In this document: positions 19,780 through 32,400 of the stretch, piece by piece
Position numbering within the stretch: the first letter of the stretch is position 1
Layout: each line of letters starts with the position of its first letter
NCBI GenBank assembly: GCA_024195265.1
Contig: JAJLRJ010000010.1
Span: forward strand, 4,870,135-4,934,134
Length of the DNA stretch: 64,000 bases
DNA from: Dendrophyllia cribrosa
Lineage: Eukaryota > Cnidaria > Anthozoa > Scleractinia > Dendrophylliidae
Direction of reading: 5' to 3'
Translations under genes and position numbers: made by a program
The notes under the pieces: model-generated
What the model was told of the DNA's origin: nothing
The model's database searches: none
The model's input: the letters and a program-made list of their open reading frames with translations, nothing else

Positions 19780-22320
19780 TGAAGAAAAGAATAGAGATTT
19801 TATGGATCAGCAGGTTATCTCAGTGTACAAACAAATTACACGAAACACTTTGCCTAGCAGTGTATAAACACCGCCATAATTTTGCGCATATGTTAAGGTT
19901 TGCGAAAATTACTACACTCTGTTGTTTTCACAAAAAGATTCATCAATTTTACAGACCAATTTAACCCCGCGAAAATAAACATTATAGGTACTTGAACATA
20001 ATTGGGCAAAATCATTAATTTAATTGTTAAAATTTGGACCATCAGTCACTAGTTTTACATTATTGGTCATCTAGAAAAACTAAAGCAGTATTTTATTCTT
20101 AGTTGTAGTTAAAATTTCGGCCATTTCACGGTTAACAGTTTCTTACTGATCCAAAAAGGCCTCTCTTGTTTTAGCCGTTGCTTAGCTGTCAGTAAAAAAA
20201 ATCACAAATTAAAAGTTCGTTTACCCGCTGTTTCTAAAAACTAAAATGGTCGGCCAACACAAGGGCGATTTTAGTATTTAAATTGCCATATTTTTCAGTG
20301 TACCCCACAGACAGAAAATAATACAATTGAACTGAAAGTCTTTTTATCGCGCAGAAAGCTAATTTAAAAGCAATATTTAAAAATATGTGGTAAATTAAGC
20401 ATAGAAAATAGTTATCAGTTAATACAAAAGCCTGCAAACAATTTACAATCCATAACTTGAGCTCGATCAGGAATTTTTTTTTTTACAGGTAAACAAATCT
20501 GTGTGATTACGAAGTGTCGTATTAAAGAGAACCCCCATGCTGTTCTTGGATGGAACATAAACATATTCATAATTTTACATTTATATGGTGTTGGATAGAA
20601 AATATCAATTATGCATTGAAATATGGTGTTAGTGAATGCTATTCTAGAAAAAATATATACATTTATCAATTGTTAAAATTATCTTGTTAACAAAGGAAAA
20701 CGGAAATAGAAATTTCTAGTAATTTTGGTATTGAGAGTTCCCGTAACGAAAACATAAAATGCCAACTCGTGACTACATTTATCCTAAGTGACCAAAAATA
20801 TACTTTTATCATATTGTTTTTGTTCAACGGTTTGAAATTTCTCTCAGCCCGAGCATATTACCTGTTCACTGAGATGAATCAATAAGGAACTAAACTGATT
20901 CCCGGAAAAATGATTATATTTTGTTTTACCAAACGTCTTTTTTTTCATGGTTTTCTTCGTTTATCGGTGCCTTAACTGTTCAGTAAAATAAAGACAACTC
21001 AGGAGTTGTCAGTTTCGAATTTTTCTCTATTATTTGTATTTTCGAAAGACCGTTTAACACCGGGTCCTGAATCTTTCTCATGAATAAACAGCAAAAACCT
21101 CGAAATAATGTATAACTAAAGTACTCCTTTCAAAACTGAATTTATATTCTTCCCGTAAAAGGTCTTGAAATCCGGCGAAGAGTGAAGAAATTGTATGTTA
21201 TCTAACTTCCTCACTTTTTATCATACGATGCGGACTCTTCTTATATCAATTATTTACGTTTTGCAAAACAACAGACAATCATATGTATTTTAGCGTTGAC
21301 AACTGAGAAGTACTGCGGTGTTCGTTTATTTATCCAGACGACGAAGGCGATGGGTCGAAATAAGCGGCCGAGCCAGCTTGACAATTGTGTTCTCGCACGT
21401 CAGTCGAATAAAATTTTCGCTTAGTTCTTTTATTCAGCCAGTTAAGAAGGCTCGTGAAAGAACTAAACATGACATCGCAGAAATTAAAATGGAGCATATG
21501 AAACTGATGCGGAAAGTACCATTTATGACAACCTGTATTCCGTATATACATTAGCCGGCATCTGACGTCTTTCTTTCGACTTCTTTCGATCAAGCTGTTG
21601 TAAGCGATTTAATCATTTGCAATCCAGAGCTTCGGGAGTTGCTTTTCTTGCTTCATACATATTTATCTCGCATGTATATTAATCTCCGCGAATATTGATT
21701 CACCGAGTTTGAACCTTAACTAAGACTCGGTCTTTATTATAAATTAATTCTAACGATGTATGCGGATTAGCCATTTCGAGATGCAGCTAGCGTGTACAAA
21801 CACCGAAATTTTAAGCCTCACCCGCAAATTTTCTGAAATGTAAAAGTCAAGAACTAACATTTACTTACCTGACCACAGATTCTTTCCCCTTTTTACGATA
21901 CTTAATACGGCGTAATAAATTTCCAAAACATTGTTAATCGCCGAACTGCTTAAATTATCCCGTCTTTCCTCTTCGGCGATAGTAAAGTTCATTTGCATAC
22001 AAATGTGTGTGCATGTATTAATTTGAGAAGCAAATCGGGACATTGTTTTTGCTGTTATGACTTTATTTAACAAGTCAACACGGTTGTGTAGTATCAATAA
22101 ACTTTGCTCGTGATTTTTGATAGACACTTACAAATACCCTAGATTCTAACTCCTTGGCTTGCTTTGCTAAAAGGAAATTCAGACACGTTTTTTTCTGTTT
22201 TTGTTTTCTTTACTAATTGTACCTTGTCTGGATGTAAAAATGTGTCCCTGAAGATATTATATCTTTATTTTTATTAATTGCTAACGCTTGCGCTGTCAGT
22301 GGAAGAGACTGACTTGTCTA
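19780..22320. other. Intergenic, nothing recognised
   Basis: AT-rich with weak short frames on both strands; no splice-consistent exon series, RNA gene or large repeat seen. Confidence 0.45.
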
Positions 22321-22576
22321 AGGCAATAGGCCATTTCCGAGTTGCCTTTAGCCTCTCTGTCAAAGCGAGGCTAGGTACGAACCTTTTCATCTGAAAATGA
22401 GTTTTCATTCACATGCAAATAACTTATTTGCATGTGAATGAAATCTCATTTTCATATGAATGGGGTTAGTTTCTAGAGAAACTGTGGTGCTGCGTCGGTG
22501 GGGGGATGAAACACGAGAATTTAGTTTTATCGACTGAGTCGATAAGGTAAATTGACCACCGTAAAAAGATTCAAAT

Positions 22577-22614
22577 AGCTGACGTTTCGAGCGCTAGCCC
22601 TTCGTCGGAGCGAA
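22577..22614 (-). ncRNA. Hammerhead ribozyme motif of Penelope-like element, left copy
   Basis: On the minus strand the order is stem I GCT, CCGACGA, stem II GGGC/GCTC, GAA, palindromic ACGT, cleavage C, stem I AGC. The canonical core is CTGANGA; here position 4 is C instead of T, which should impair catalysis. Hammerheads in terminal repeats of Penelope-like elements are established, and the ACGT stem III suggests a dimeric form. Confidence 0.65.
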
Positions 22615-22702
22615 TCAAGGAATTGTGGGTAGTGTGTGGTTTTAGTAAGCGGTGGAGCTACGCTATTGGTGGAAATTTGGTGACGTGAAAAACAAATGTA
22701 GA

Positions 22703-23680
22703 TTAGTTGAATGAAAAGCGTTCGTTGATTCCGTGGGGTTTGAGAGTGCCGATTTGAAAGATGATTTTTTGTTCTAGGTTTTTACGGCTTTCTGTGTTAC
22801 CCTGGTGTAGGGAAAGGCCGCAGATTGTCATGTGTTGTTTAGAATGGTTAGTAAGATTAAAATGGCGCGCGACTGGTTTGGATGCGTCTTTGTCATTTTT
22901 TTCAACGTCTCGGAGATGTTCACGAAAACGGTCGCCCAGTCTCCTCCCTGTTTCGCCAATGTATATCTTTTTGCAAAAAGTACATGTTATGCAGTAGATA
23001 ACATTTACGGAGGTGCATGTAAAACGATCAGTGATTTTAATAGATCGTTTGGGTCCTGTTATTTTGTCCGCGTTGTGAATGAAAGGACAAGTGTTACATC
23101 GTGTGCGTGTGCATTTGAAAGTTCCCGGTACATCGTCAGATTTCAGTGCGCTCGTAACTAGAAAGTTGCCTATGTTTTTGTCACGTTTGAATGAAATTAG
23201 TGGGGGTTGTGAAAAAATTCTGCCAGTTTCGGGGTCGTTTTGGAGTAATTTGAAATTTTTTAAAATGATGCTTTTGACTGTGTTGTTGTGTGGGTGGAAA
23301 GTGAGGTTGAATGGAATTCTCTCGTTCTCTTCCATCTGTGGCATTTGTAGTGCTGATTGTCTGTCGATCTGTTGTGCACGTTGTTGGCCCGTATTAACAA
23401 CAGAGTCAGGGTACCCACGTTTCTTGAAAAACTGGCACATTTCTTCTGATTTGTTGGAAAAATCAGAGTCATCACTACATAGACGTCGAAGTCTGAGAAA
23501 TTGAGAATACGGAATGGCGTTTTTAACGTGCGATGGATGTGAGGATGAATGTAACAGATAACTGTGGGAATCTGTAGGTTTGTAGTGCACACTTGTGGAT
23601 AAACTGTTACCGTTGATTGAAATATTAATGTCAAGAAAAGCGACTGAGGTTTCGGAAATTTCCCAGGTATATTTTAGAGC
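22703..23680 (-). pseudogene. Penelope-like element, 5'-truncated, left copy (RT end plus GIY-YIG)
   Basis: The minus-strand frame begins inside the reverse transcriptase C-terminal region (SVAFLDINISING, then SVHYKPTDSHSYL, HPSHVKNAIPYSQ) and continues through a linker. It ends with a GIY-YIG endonuclease domain: Cys-rich ITCTFCKKIYIGETGRRLG, DRFREHLRDV, KPVARHFN and the C-terminal FQIGTL..GINERF. This domain order is diagnostic of Penelope-like retroelements. The catalytic palm of the RT is absent, so it is a 5' truncation. The terminal frame itself is intact, with a stop at 22703, which suggests recent insertion. Confidence 0.88.
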
Positions 23681-23683
23681 TGG

Positions 23684-24508
23684 ATGAAAAACGCCATTCC
23701 GTATTCCCCATTTCTCAGACTTCGACGTCTATGTAGTGATGACTCTGATTTTTCCAACAAATCAGAAGAAATGTGCCAGTTTTTCAAGAAACGTGGGTAC
23801 CCTGACTCTGTTGTTAATACGGGCCAACAACGTGCACAACAGATCGACAGACAATCAGCACTACAAATGCCACAGATGGAAGAGAACGAGAGAATTCCAT
23901 TCACCCTCACTTTCCACCCACACAACAACACAGTCAAAAGCATCATTTTAAAAAATTTCAAATTACTCCAAAACGACCCCGAAACTGGCAGAATTTTTTC
24001 ACAACCCCCACTAATTTCATTCAAACGTGACAAAAACATAGGCAACTTTCTAGTTACGAGCGCACTGAAATCTGACGATGTACCGGGAACTTTCAAATGC
24101 ACACGCACACGATGTAACACTTGTCCTTTCATTCACAACGCGGACAAAATAACAGGACCCAAACGATCTATTAAAATCACTGATCGTTTTACATGCACCT
24201 CCGTAAATGTTATCTACTGCATAACATGTACTTTTTGCAAAAAGATATACATTGGCGAAACAGGGAGGAGACTGGGCGACCGTTTTCGTGAACATCTCCG
24301 AGACGTTGAAAAAAATGACAAAGACGCATCCAAACCAGTCGCGCGCCATTTTAATCTTACTAACCATTCTAAACAGCACATGACAATCTGCGGCCTTTCC
24401 CTACACCAGGGTAACACAGAAAGCCGTAAAAACCTAGAACAAAAAATCATCTTTCAAATCGGCACTCTCAAACCCCACGGAATCAACGAACGCTTTTCAT
24501 TCAACTAA
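23684..24508 (+). pseudogene. Penelope-like element, 5'-truncated, right inverted copy
   Basis: This is the mirror of the left copy: the frame starts at the NAIPYSPF block and runs through the linker and GIY-YIG domain (KKIYIGETGRR) to the same C-terminus at 24508. It lacks the RT residues retained by the left copy. It differs from the left copy by very few residues (SPF for SQF, a Thr for Asn). Head-to-head partial copies are a known outcome of Penelope-type insertion. Confidence 0.88.
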
Positions 24509-24600
24509 TCTACATTTGTTTTTCACGTCACCAAATTTCCACCAATAGCGTAGCTCAACCGCTTACTATATAAAACCACACACTACCCACAATTCCTTGA

Positions 24601-24638
24601 TTCGCTCCGACGAAGGGCTAGCGCTCGAAACGTCAGCT
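24601..24638 (+). ncRNA. Hammerhead ribozyme motif of Penelope-like element, right copy
   Basis: Same motif as the left copy on the opposite strand: CCGACGA, stem II GGGC/GCTC, GAA, ACGT, C, with GCT/AGC as stem I. It shares the T-to-C change in the CTGANGA box. That both copies carry this change means it was present in the source element or was copied by gene conversion. Confidence 0.65.
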
Positions 24639-24950
24639 ATTTGAATTTTTTTACGGTGGTCAGTTTACCTTATCGACTCAGTCGATAAAACTAAATTCTC
24701 ATTTTCATATGAAAGGTTTCGCACCTAGCCTCGCTTTGATAGAGAGGCTAAAGCAAATCGGAAATGTCCTATTGTATTCTATGTTACCCAAAATGTGAAT
24801 TATTTTTCATTCTTTTTGCATGCGTTTCAGTCGTTTAAACAGCGATTTTTCCCTGAGAAGGTTAAAAGAGTTAGTGGTGTCTAATCTCTTCACGGCCATA
24901 TATTTGGCCTTACTCTTTCCCAGTCACCGACCTTATGAACACATCGGCTA

Positions 24951-25479
24951 AGGCCTGGTTCATACTAGCGACATAACGACATAAGGAAATGGCCATAACG
25001 ACATACAGCTGTTTCGAGAAAGGTTGTCGGAAAAAAGCGTAAAAGTGCACGCGACAATCCAGAAAGGTATTGTGGGTAGTCATCTACGCTATATCCTAAA
25101 AACTCATTTATCCCAATGGCCCGCCATCTAAGATCGTCCCTGTACGGACGAGGCATCGCGGGTTTCATATATTTATTTGACTTATTAAAATTCATTGATC
25201 ATATCCCATATTATTTTTCGGAATTGTCGCGTGCACTGTTGCGCCTTTTTCAGACAACCTTTCTCGAAACAGCTGTATACAAATCAGTTTTTTTCCTCGT
25301 ATCGTTATGTTTATGTCATTATGTTCCTACAAGAGAAAATAATTATTTTTGTCTTGGTTCCTGTTTTGCCGTTGTGATTTGTTGTTCACACTGGTGACAT
25401 AAAACATTAATATAAGTTGCGTTTTGCTTTTGTGTGACCTCACCGTTATGTCGTTATGTCGCTAATGTGAACCATGCTT
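24951..25479. mobile_element. MITE with ~35-bp TIRs
   Basis: The left end GGCCTGGTTCATACTAGCGA and the following ACATAACGACATAA are found inverted at 25443-25479, with a two-base difference at the tip. TAA/TTAA flanks suggest a PIF/Harbinger-like 3-bp target. About 530 bp, non-coding. Confidence 0.75.
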
Positions 25480-25481
25480 AA

Positions 25482-25800
25482 GGCCCGTTTACACATGCGA
25501 GTTTTGATGCGATTTTTGTCGCGCTGTCCAATGCAACTTTTGTCGCAAGTGTAATCTAGCGGCGATTTCCTGTGCGATTCGGATGCGACATTTGCTTTAA
25601 TTTCCCAAAAATCGCCGCCAAGTTGCATCAGGTTTCGAACATGTTCGAAACCTCTGCGACATCGCGCGACAAATCGCGCCCAAATCGCACTGAAATCGCC
25701 GCTAGTTTACACACGCGATTTGCATCGACAAGTGCGACAAAACAGTGCACAAAACGGACCTTTAAGATGGCAGACGGCACGAGGAACGATAATGATTAAA
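25482..25800. repeat. Probable further MITE with CGATTT/GCGACA repeats
   Basis: It starts GGCCCGTTTACACATGCGAG directly against the previous element. It contains many inverted CGCGATTTG/AAATCGC blocks (for instance GTTTACACACGCGATTTG near 25708). A clean right end was not found. Confidence 0.4.
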
Positions 25801-25808
25801 ACCAATAA

Positions 25809-26031
25809 AGGCCCGGACACACGGTGAAACTTCTCTTGCAACGTTGCACGCAACAGCTGCAGAAATAGAATCAAGTTTTACTTTTGCGGCGTAGCGCGCA
25901 ACAGTTGCAGAAGAAGAATCGTGTTCTACCTTTGCGGCGTAGCGCGCAACAAATTGCATCGTGTATAAACACCCCCAAAGAATTTTGTTGCGTGCAACGT
26001 TGAAAAAAAAAATTGCACCGTATGTCCGGCC
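25809..26031. mobile_element. 223-bp MITE with GGCCGGACA ends
   Basis: The left end GGCCCGGACACACGGTG and right end CACCGTATGTCCGGCC are inverted and flanked by TAA. Inner inverted blocks CAACGTTGCACGCAAC and GTTGCGTGCAACGTTG follow. Short internal GCGGCGTAGCGCGCAAC units are duplicated. Non-coding. Confidence 0.8.
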
Positions 26032-26034
26032 TAA

Positions 26035-28560
26035 CTAACCGTTCATTTTTTTATGAGATAACCCGGCAAGGGGAGGGTTTGGTGAAATTTGAGGGCGTCA
26101 CGACAAAAACATTGGCCTTGATACGGAAGCAGCAATTAAATCTTAAATAACTTATTGGAATAGTCTAAATTAACATTCACTACTGAGAAAGAATTAAAAC
26201 TTCACACACATATCAGAAATCAGCAGTTTTTCCAGTTTAAGTCGCTTAATTCTGATGCAAATAAGCCTAATTTATAGATCAAACGGGAGATTTATCATGA
26301 AGATAAGAGAAGTTTTAATACCATATTTTAATTTATGCAGGCATATGTTTGAAATGTAAACTAAAATGATTAAACATATGGTATTCTAATGAAAACACAT
26401 CGCTTCATTTCGAAAACATAAGTCTTTTTGATTATGTATACCGTGGAAAAATAATGATTTTAAAGAAAAACCTAAATTAAAATAAAAAATTGCAATTGTA
26501 CCCACAGAAACATTTTGCCTGTCCAGAATTGTTTTGTGTTTTTATAATTGTAGAAGTTTAAAAAATCACAACGCAGCCATGTAAATTCTAACCAGTCAAC
26601 TTCTTGCTTCATTACAAAAAGATAAATACAAAATATAAAGTAAAGTCTTGATTTACTTTTCATACGTCAGTAGAATACAGTCCGAGATTATAGAACAAAT
26701 TGGCGTATAAAATGTGTGTTCACAAATACTGCAAATAGTCAGAGTGATGTTTGAAGTGACGGTGCCTTCTATTCCTTAGAATTCCGGTGATGTTAGCATC
26801 GATTAAGACACTCGCCGAAAATCAATCGAGTGTTTTCGCCGATTTTTCGTTTAAAAATAAAGTTAAACAACCTCGCAAAGATGAATAAATTTGCTCACCT
26901 TATTTAGCATAGCCACGACCGAGAATCTTTACGGGGACTTTCAAGTTGGTTCGCCGGATTTAAGGGACGCTTAAAGATGCGAATATGTGGAAGATAATTA
27001 TCACTCAAAAACAACAGAACGTCAATATCCATGAATTATTCACAACGTGCTCGATAGAGAAAGTAATTTTTTTTATAAACAGTACTTACGATAATATTTT
27101 ATGCCGATTCGTTCTACACTTAACCGTTCCAAAAACATCTAGTTACTCTCCCTTGGCCGTAATTCGTGAAACAAATTGTCCTAATCTGTAGATTACTAGT
27201 AGTTTCGCGTGTTTTTTTTTGTAGGTTCTTAATTGGCTGAATTAAAATGTGGACTTGCAATTAAAAAAAAACTTAACGCAACCACAATTTATTCATTTCC
27301 TTGTCGTATTTGTTAATCCAATAAACTAACCAGTACATTGTACTGACACGCTAATCAATTTAAAAGCCTTCAGCAAAGTTCATTATATTTATTTATTAAA
27401 AACAGAGTTTTTGATTTTGCACAAAATTACATATCAATCGGCGTTGTGTGTGTCAATACCTTCCTTATAATGTTAAAAAAATGTCACTTACTTGCAGCTC
27501 ATGCAAGTTATTTAGTTTTCAGTGTTCTTCGTTAAAACGAATCGATTTTACGACGATTCGGATTGCATGCGATTTTGAAATGGCCGTAGCTAGCCTGAGG
27601 CGAACCGAGGCACTTGCCTCGGTAAAAATATAAATGAGTTTTGTATAGTAGTACAAGCATTGGATCTCTCTTGTAAGAGGCTATGCATAAAAAAAAATGA
27701 AAGAAGTGTTTTTTTTTTCTGATATTGCCTCGGTAAGAATTTTCGTCTGGTGTGCCATAAGTCAAATAAGGCTTTGAAGCTCTTCGGATATGCTGCTAGA
27801 GCTCTGACAGTCGCTCATGACTGCCACCAAGACGCTCTTCTTTTATTCTGAACCATTCGTATGTTTCTCTTATCCTCACTTTGTGAGCTTTGGATTCACG
27901 ATCGAAACTATCGGCTTTTGGGTCGGTTTCCTTTCAGCTTTGACCCAAATACGTCATCCTGGCATCCCTGCTGCTGTGGGCCCTCCTCGCCTTCACCGCG
28001 GTCAAACGTCCGAGGCGTTTCTCGTTTTATTTAGCGGGATTTCATTTAACATTAAGTGGAAACATGGGAAAGGATGTATAAAATAATTAGTTTATGTAAC
28101 GAGTGTGGCGAAACAAGGTTGCAAGAGCTATGTTACATGTATTTGTTGTGCAACTTGAAGAAATTTGTTGCAGAAAGAAGAAAACGATTTAACTTTTCGT
28201 ACAATTCAAAACACAAAAATTCAGTTGCACGGGGAGTATTATACGCAAAAATCGTGCGTGCAACTTGCAACAATTTTGACTGGCAAAACGAAGATGGCTA
28301 TAGCTTTACTTTCTTTTCTCAAATGACAAAATTTCACGGATCGAACCCGCAATTAAATGTAATGAAGAAAAGTGGCTTGAGCACTTTAAAAACGCCCTTT
28401 ATACATTGATAGAATAATTATTTGTAAAACGTTTTCCACCTGACCAACTCAGGGTTTCAGACGGTAAACTCGAGTAAACGCGAAAACAGAAATAAAACGC
28501 GTATTTTGTCTTCGCTTCATTCTCTTTCACAGGCCAAGTTTAACCGCGTGGAACCTAGAT
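26035..28560. other. Intergenic, nothing recognised
   Basis: AT-rich region upstream of ARCN1; no exon or RNA gene supported. A CCTCGGTAA block occurs twice (near 27619 and 27727) without clear element boundaries. Confidence 0.45.
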
Positions 28561-28724
28561 ACTAACAAACTCCGGGACATGCGTAGAATTGCCTTTCCCA
28601 GAATTCTTTGTGGCTTTCCTCTACGATTCTTTTGAGGACGTGGCGAGAGAACAAGGCTACAAATAGAGATACTTTTGGCCTCTAAGAGGCCTGATTTGTG
28701 CTAACATAGGAATTGATAGTCAAA

Positions 28725-29399
28725 ATGGTAAGTTCAGTTATCCTTCTTTTTGCTGATATGCTTTTATAGCCCGAAAAAGGCTTTATTGCGTTGTTTAATC
28801 ACGAAACAAGAATCTCATGTGAGACCATAATTCGCTAGACATTTTACACATGTCAGAAAGATTAACTGTATTTCTTCGAAAGTATCTTTATATTTTGCTT
28901 TTTTCGTAAAAACGCTAAATACAACAGTTAAAGCGGTGAATCACCATTTGAATAAATTATTCTACGCAGATCAAAGCGTCGATCGCGAATTACTCTGCCG
29001 GTGTAAAAATATCCACATTTTATCACGGAAGAAGGTTCGGAAATCATTTTAACTGTTTTTATTTACTTATCAGGTTCTCCTTGCTGCAGCAATATGCACC
29101 AAAACAGGAAAAGGTTTGATGAAATTTTGTTACATTTTTCTTAACTTGTTAAAAACTGTTTGATTATGTTTGAGTCATTATTAGCTGACATTATATATAA
29201 ACTTACGTATACTGGTGAATGAATGATGTCACATTTCTAGGTCAGTTGATATCTCTATGAGCAGAAAGATCAAAGAATTTATTTTCCACGCATTTTTGTA
29301 TATGTGTTTATGGATTTGCTTCAGTAGTGAGCTGGTATACAACCATGTTTTGATGGTCCCTGTATGCTAGCTGTTTATCGAATGATCTTTAAGTCTTAA

Positions 29400-29464
<65 letters not shown>

Positions 29465-32400
29465 TTCCCCCGCACTATTTCAGAAACTCAAAAGAAAAAC
29501 AGATTAGAAGGTTAAGATGGCCCTGCATCAAAAACAGGGCTTGAAAAAAAGTCTTGTCCTGCATTTTGCAATCTTATTCTAGACTAGACATCAAAAAATC
29601 CTTACCCTATCCATGGTTCATACAGTCACGGAAAAAACCTGTAAAATCATGGAATTGTATAATTTAATTTCTCACGGAATTTAAGTGTGGGTCATGAGAA
29701 ATTATGTTCACAACTTTTAAGGCAGATACCTTGTGAGTTTAATTTTAAAAAGTGAAAAAAAATCAGGTGAGTCAGCTAAAACAGCTCAACTCTAGGTCAT
29801 GAAAAATTTGAAAAGGTCATGAGAAGTCATAGAATTTTTAAAGAGTATGAAGCCTGCCATCCCAGTCTTGCCATTTTTCAGAAACTTGATCAGTTTTCCA
29901 GTAAATGATACCCTATTCTAGACCAAAACTCTCTGATTTCTATACCCTATCCCAGAGTTAACTGTTTGAAAACCATACCCGTCACAGTGACACATGCCCA
30001 TTTTGCTTATATATGAGAGTACCCCCCCCCCCCTCCGAGCTTTCTACAAGCGTGGCGCCATTTTTTTAAAGCCAGATGGTGTAGCGAGGGGGCACTTGGC
30101 TTGAAAGGGTTGGGAAGAACACTGCTAAGCTTATACAGAATAATGCCACCTTTTGCTGAACATACCTTTTTGTCATCCTACAGCCATCGTATCACGCCAG
30201 TTTGTAGAAATGACACGGTCGCGTGTTGAGGGCCTTCTAGCTGCATTTCCTAAACTGATGAACACTGGAAAACAGCACACATTTGTGGAAACAGAAAGTG
30301 TTCGATATGTCTATCAGCCGCTTGAAAAACTTTACATGCTGCTCATCACAACCAAAGCCAGCAACATTTTAGAGGACTTGGAAACATTGAGATTATTCTC
30401 GCGAGTGGTAAGTAATACATGTAGATAAAATATGAGTGGCAGAACTGTTTGGATATTTACAATGGCAAGCAGCAGGCGAGCCATTGTAAATATTCATACA
30501 GTTTTGCAACAAATATTTTATCTTATCAAAGAACAATAGCTAGTGTTCCTATAAGATACAGTTTTTCTGTACTGTATCAGGATTTACAAACCTTCATTAA
30601 ATTTTCATTTATTTTGTATTTTCCTCATGAATATTAATGAATTTTATAAGAGACAGCTGTGGTGTGTTTAATGTTCGGGGTATGTTAGAGTATTTTGTTT
30701 CCCAAAGTACATAAACAGATGTACACTGAAATGTTTAGGAAGATGCTGATATGTTTATAAACAATATGTAATGTTTACTACATGAGCAGGAGTGTTGTAT
30801 CGGCCCATACAATCACGAGCCGAAGGCGAGTGAATGTATAGTGCTGATACAACACGGACGCGAGGGTAATCATGTGATTGGAATGGCTCATTTCTTTTTG
30901 TTAGTACTCTTATGAATTATTAATAAATTTTACAATGTTTATTCTTGGATGAGGTTTATGTGATATCATGGTTTCGGCTTCGGCTGATAACACTTACCTT
31001 GACCTTGATTATTCCGGATACCACAAAACCCAAATCTAATTATTGTTTTAATATTCATTATTTTAAAGAAAATAACAACAAACGCACTGTTAAACAGAAC
31101 ATAGTTTATTATTTTCCAACAAGAATAGAATTCACCACCCATGAACTTGACATTGCTCTTGGAAATCATGCATTGCACGCACACACTACAGATCATTCAC
31201 TAATGTGCTAGCAGATTAATGAATAATCTGTAGGGTGAACTGGGGGTGTAACGATTCATATTCCTTGCGATTAGATTCAATTTCGATTATTGCCTTTCGA
31301 TTTCAAATATTTCGATTCGATTATGCAAATGTTTCTTGCAGATGTTTTTAGACTTATCTGCTGTACCGTCTTTAGCCAGAAAACCATAATATTTCCACAC
31401 AGCTGATCTAAAAGATGCAGGCAGATTCAAGATTGCTTGGTCGTTCATCGCCACATTTGAGAAGGTGTCAATGAGCTTGTTGTGCATGGTTTGCCTTATT
31501 TGGAAATTCTCAAGGGGTGATAGAAGGGCAGCAATTTTACCAGGCAACACAAAATGGCGCACGAAATGCAAACGCCTTTGCTCGCAAATCAAAAACGCAG
31601 ATTTTAAAGAGTTCTGAATTCTAAATCACAATATAATAACTCATTGAGGGCACCCTGGAAAAGGTGTGCAAAAATCGAACCAAAATCGAAACTTAGAAGC
31701 AAAGAATCATGAATCGAACCGAATGGTCATAATCGCGATTAATCGAGAATTCGATTAATCGTTACACCACTAGGGTGAACTGATTTCCAGAATTAACTGT
31801 AGGCTCTTTGTCAGTGAAAAGAGACATAGTAACTACAATGTATAATTATCTCTGTTATTAGATTCCTGAATATTGTAAAGTAATGGAAGAGTCGGAGGTA
31901 GTAGAGAATGCCTTTTCTTTGATCTTCGCCTTTGACGAGATCGTTGCTCTTGGGTATCGTGAAAATGTCAACCTTGCACAAATCAGAACATTTACAGAGA
32001 TGGACAGTCACGAGGAGAAGGTGTTCCGCGCTGTACGACAGGCAAGTTATAAATGTTGATAATCCAAGTTAATACAATAAACTGTTCCCCTGGCTGACAC
32101 CCTTACCTGACATCATCTACCTGTACATCTCAACCAGCTCTAGCTGTCTCCAAGGCTGGCACCCTTACAATCTGCTCTAGCTGTACGTCTCAACCACCTC
32201 TAGCTATCTCCAAGGCTGACACCCTTACAATCAGCTCTAGCTGTACATCTTACTGAGACTGACCTAACACTAGAACTCTGTGACATCAAAACTGGAAAAA
32301 GATCATTTCTTTTATTTAACCCCTTTAAAATGCAAGAGTGCCGAAAATCTTAATGTCAGAAAAATGCCAAATTTCGTTTTGTAGAATATTGAAAAAACAC

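Larger units (their letters stand above)
22325..24776. mobile_element. Inverted-repeat element containing a head-to-head Penelope-like pair
   Basis: The outermost ends CAATAGGCCATTTCCGA and, inverted, TCGGAAATGTCCTATTG, together with blocks reading GAGGCTA and CCTAGCCTCGCTTTGA, form TIRs of a MITE. Inside, from about 22518 to 24702, two near-identical Penelope-like segments are arranged as an inverted repeat, with coding frames diverging from a junction at about 23683. The arms differ by only a handful of bases. The whole is a palindrome with about 1.1 kb arms and a ~160-bp asymmetric centre. Confidence 0.8.

Noticed and set aside
22703..24508. Host gene with GIY-YIG nuclease (SLX1-like)
   Set aside because: The RT-derived N-terminal blocks and hammerhead ends place it in Penelope-like retroelements, and both copies are truncated.
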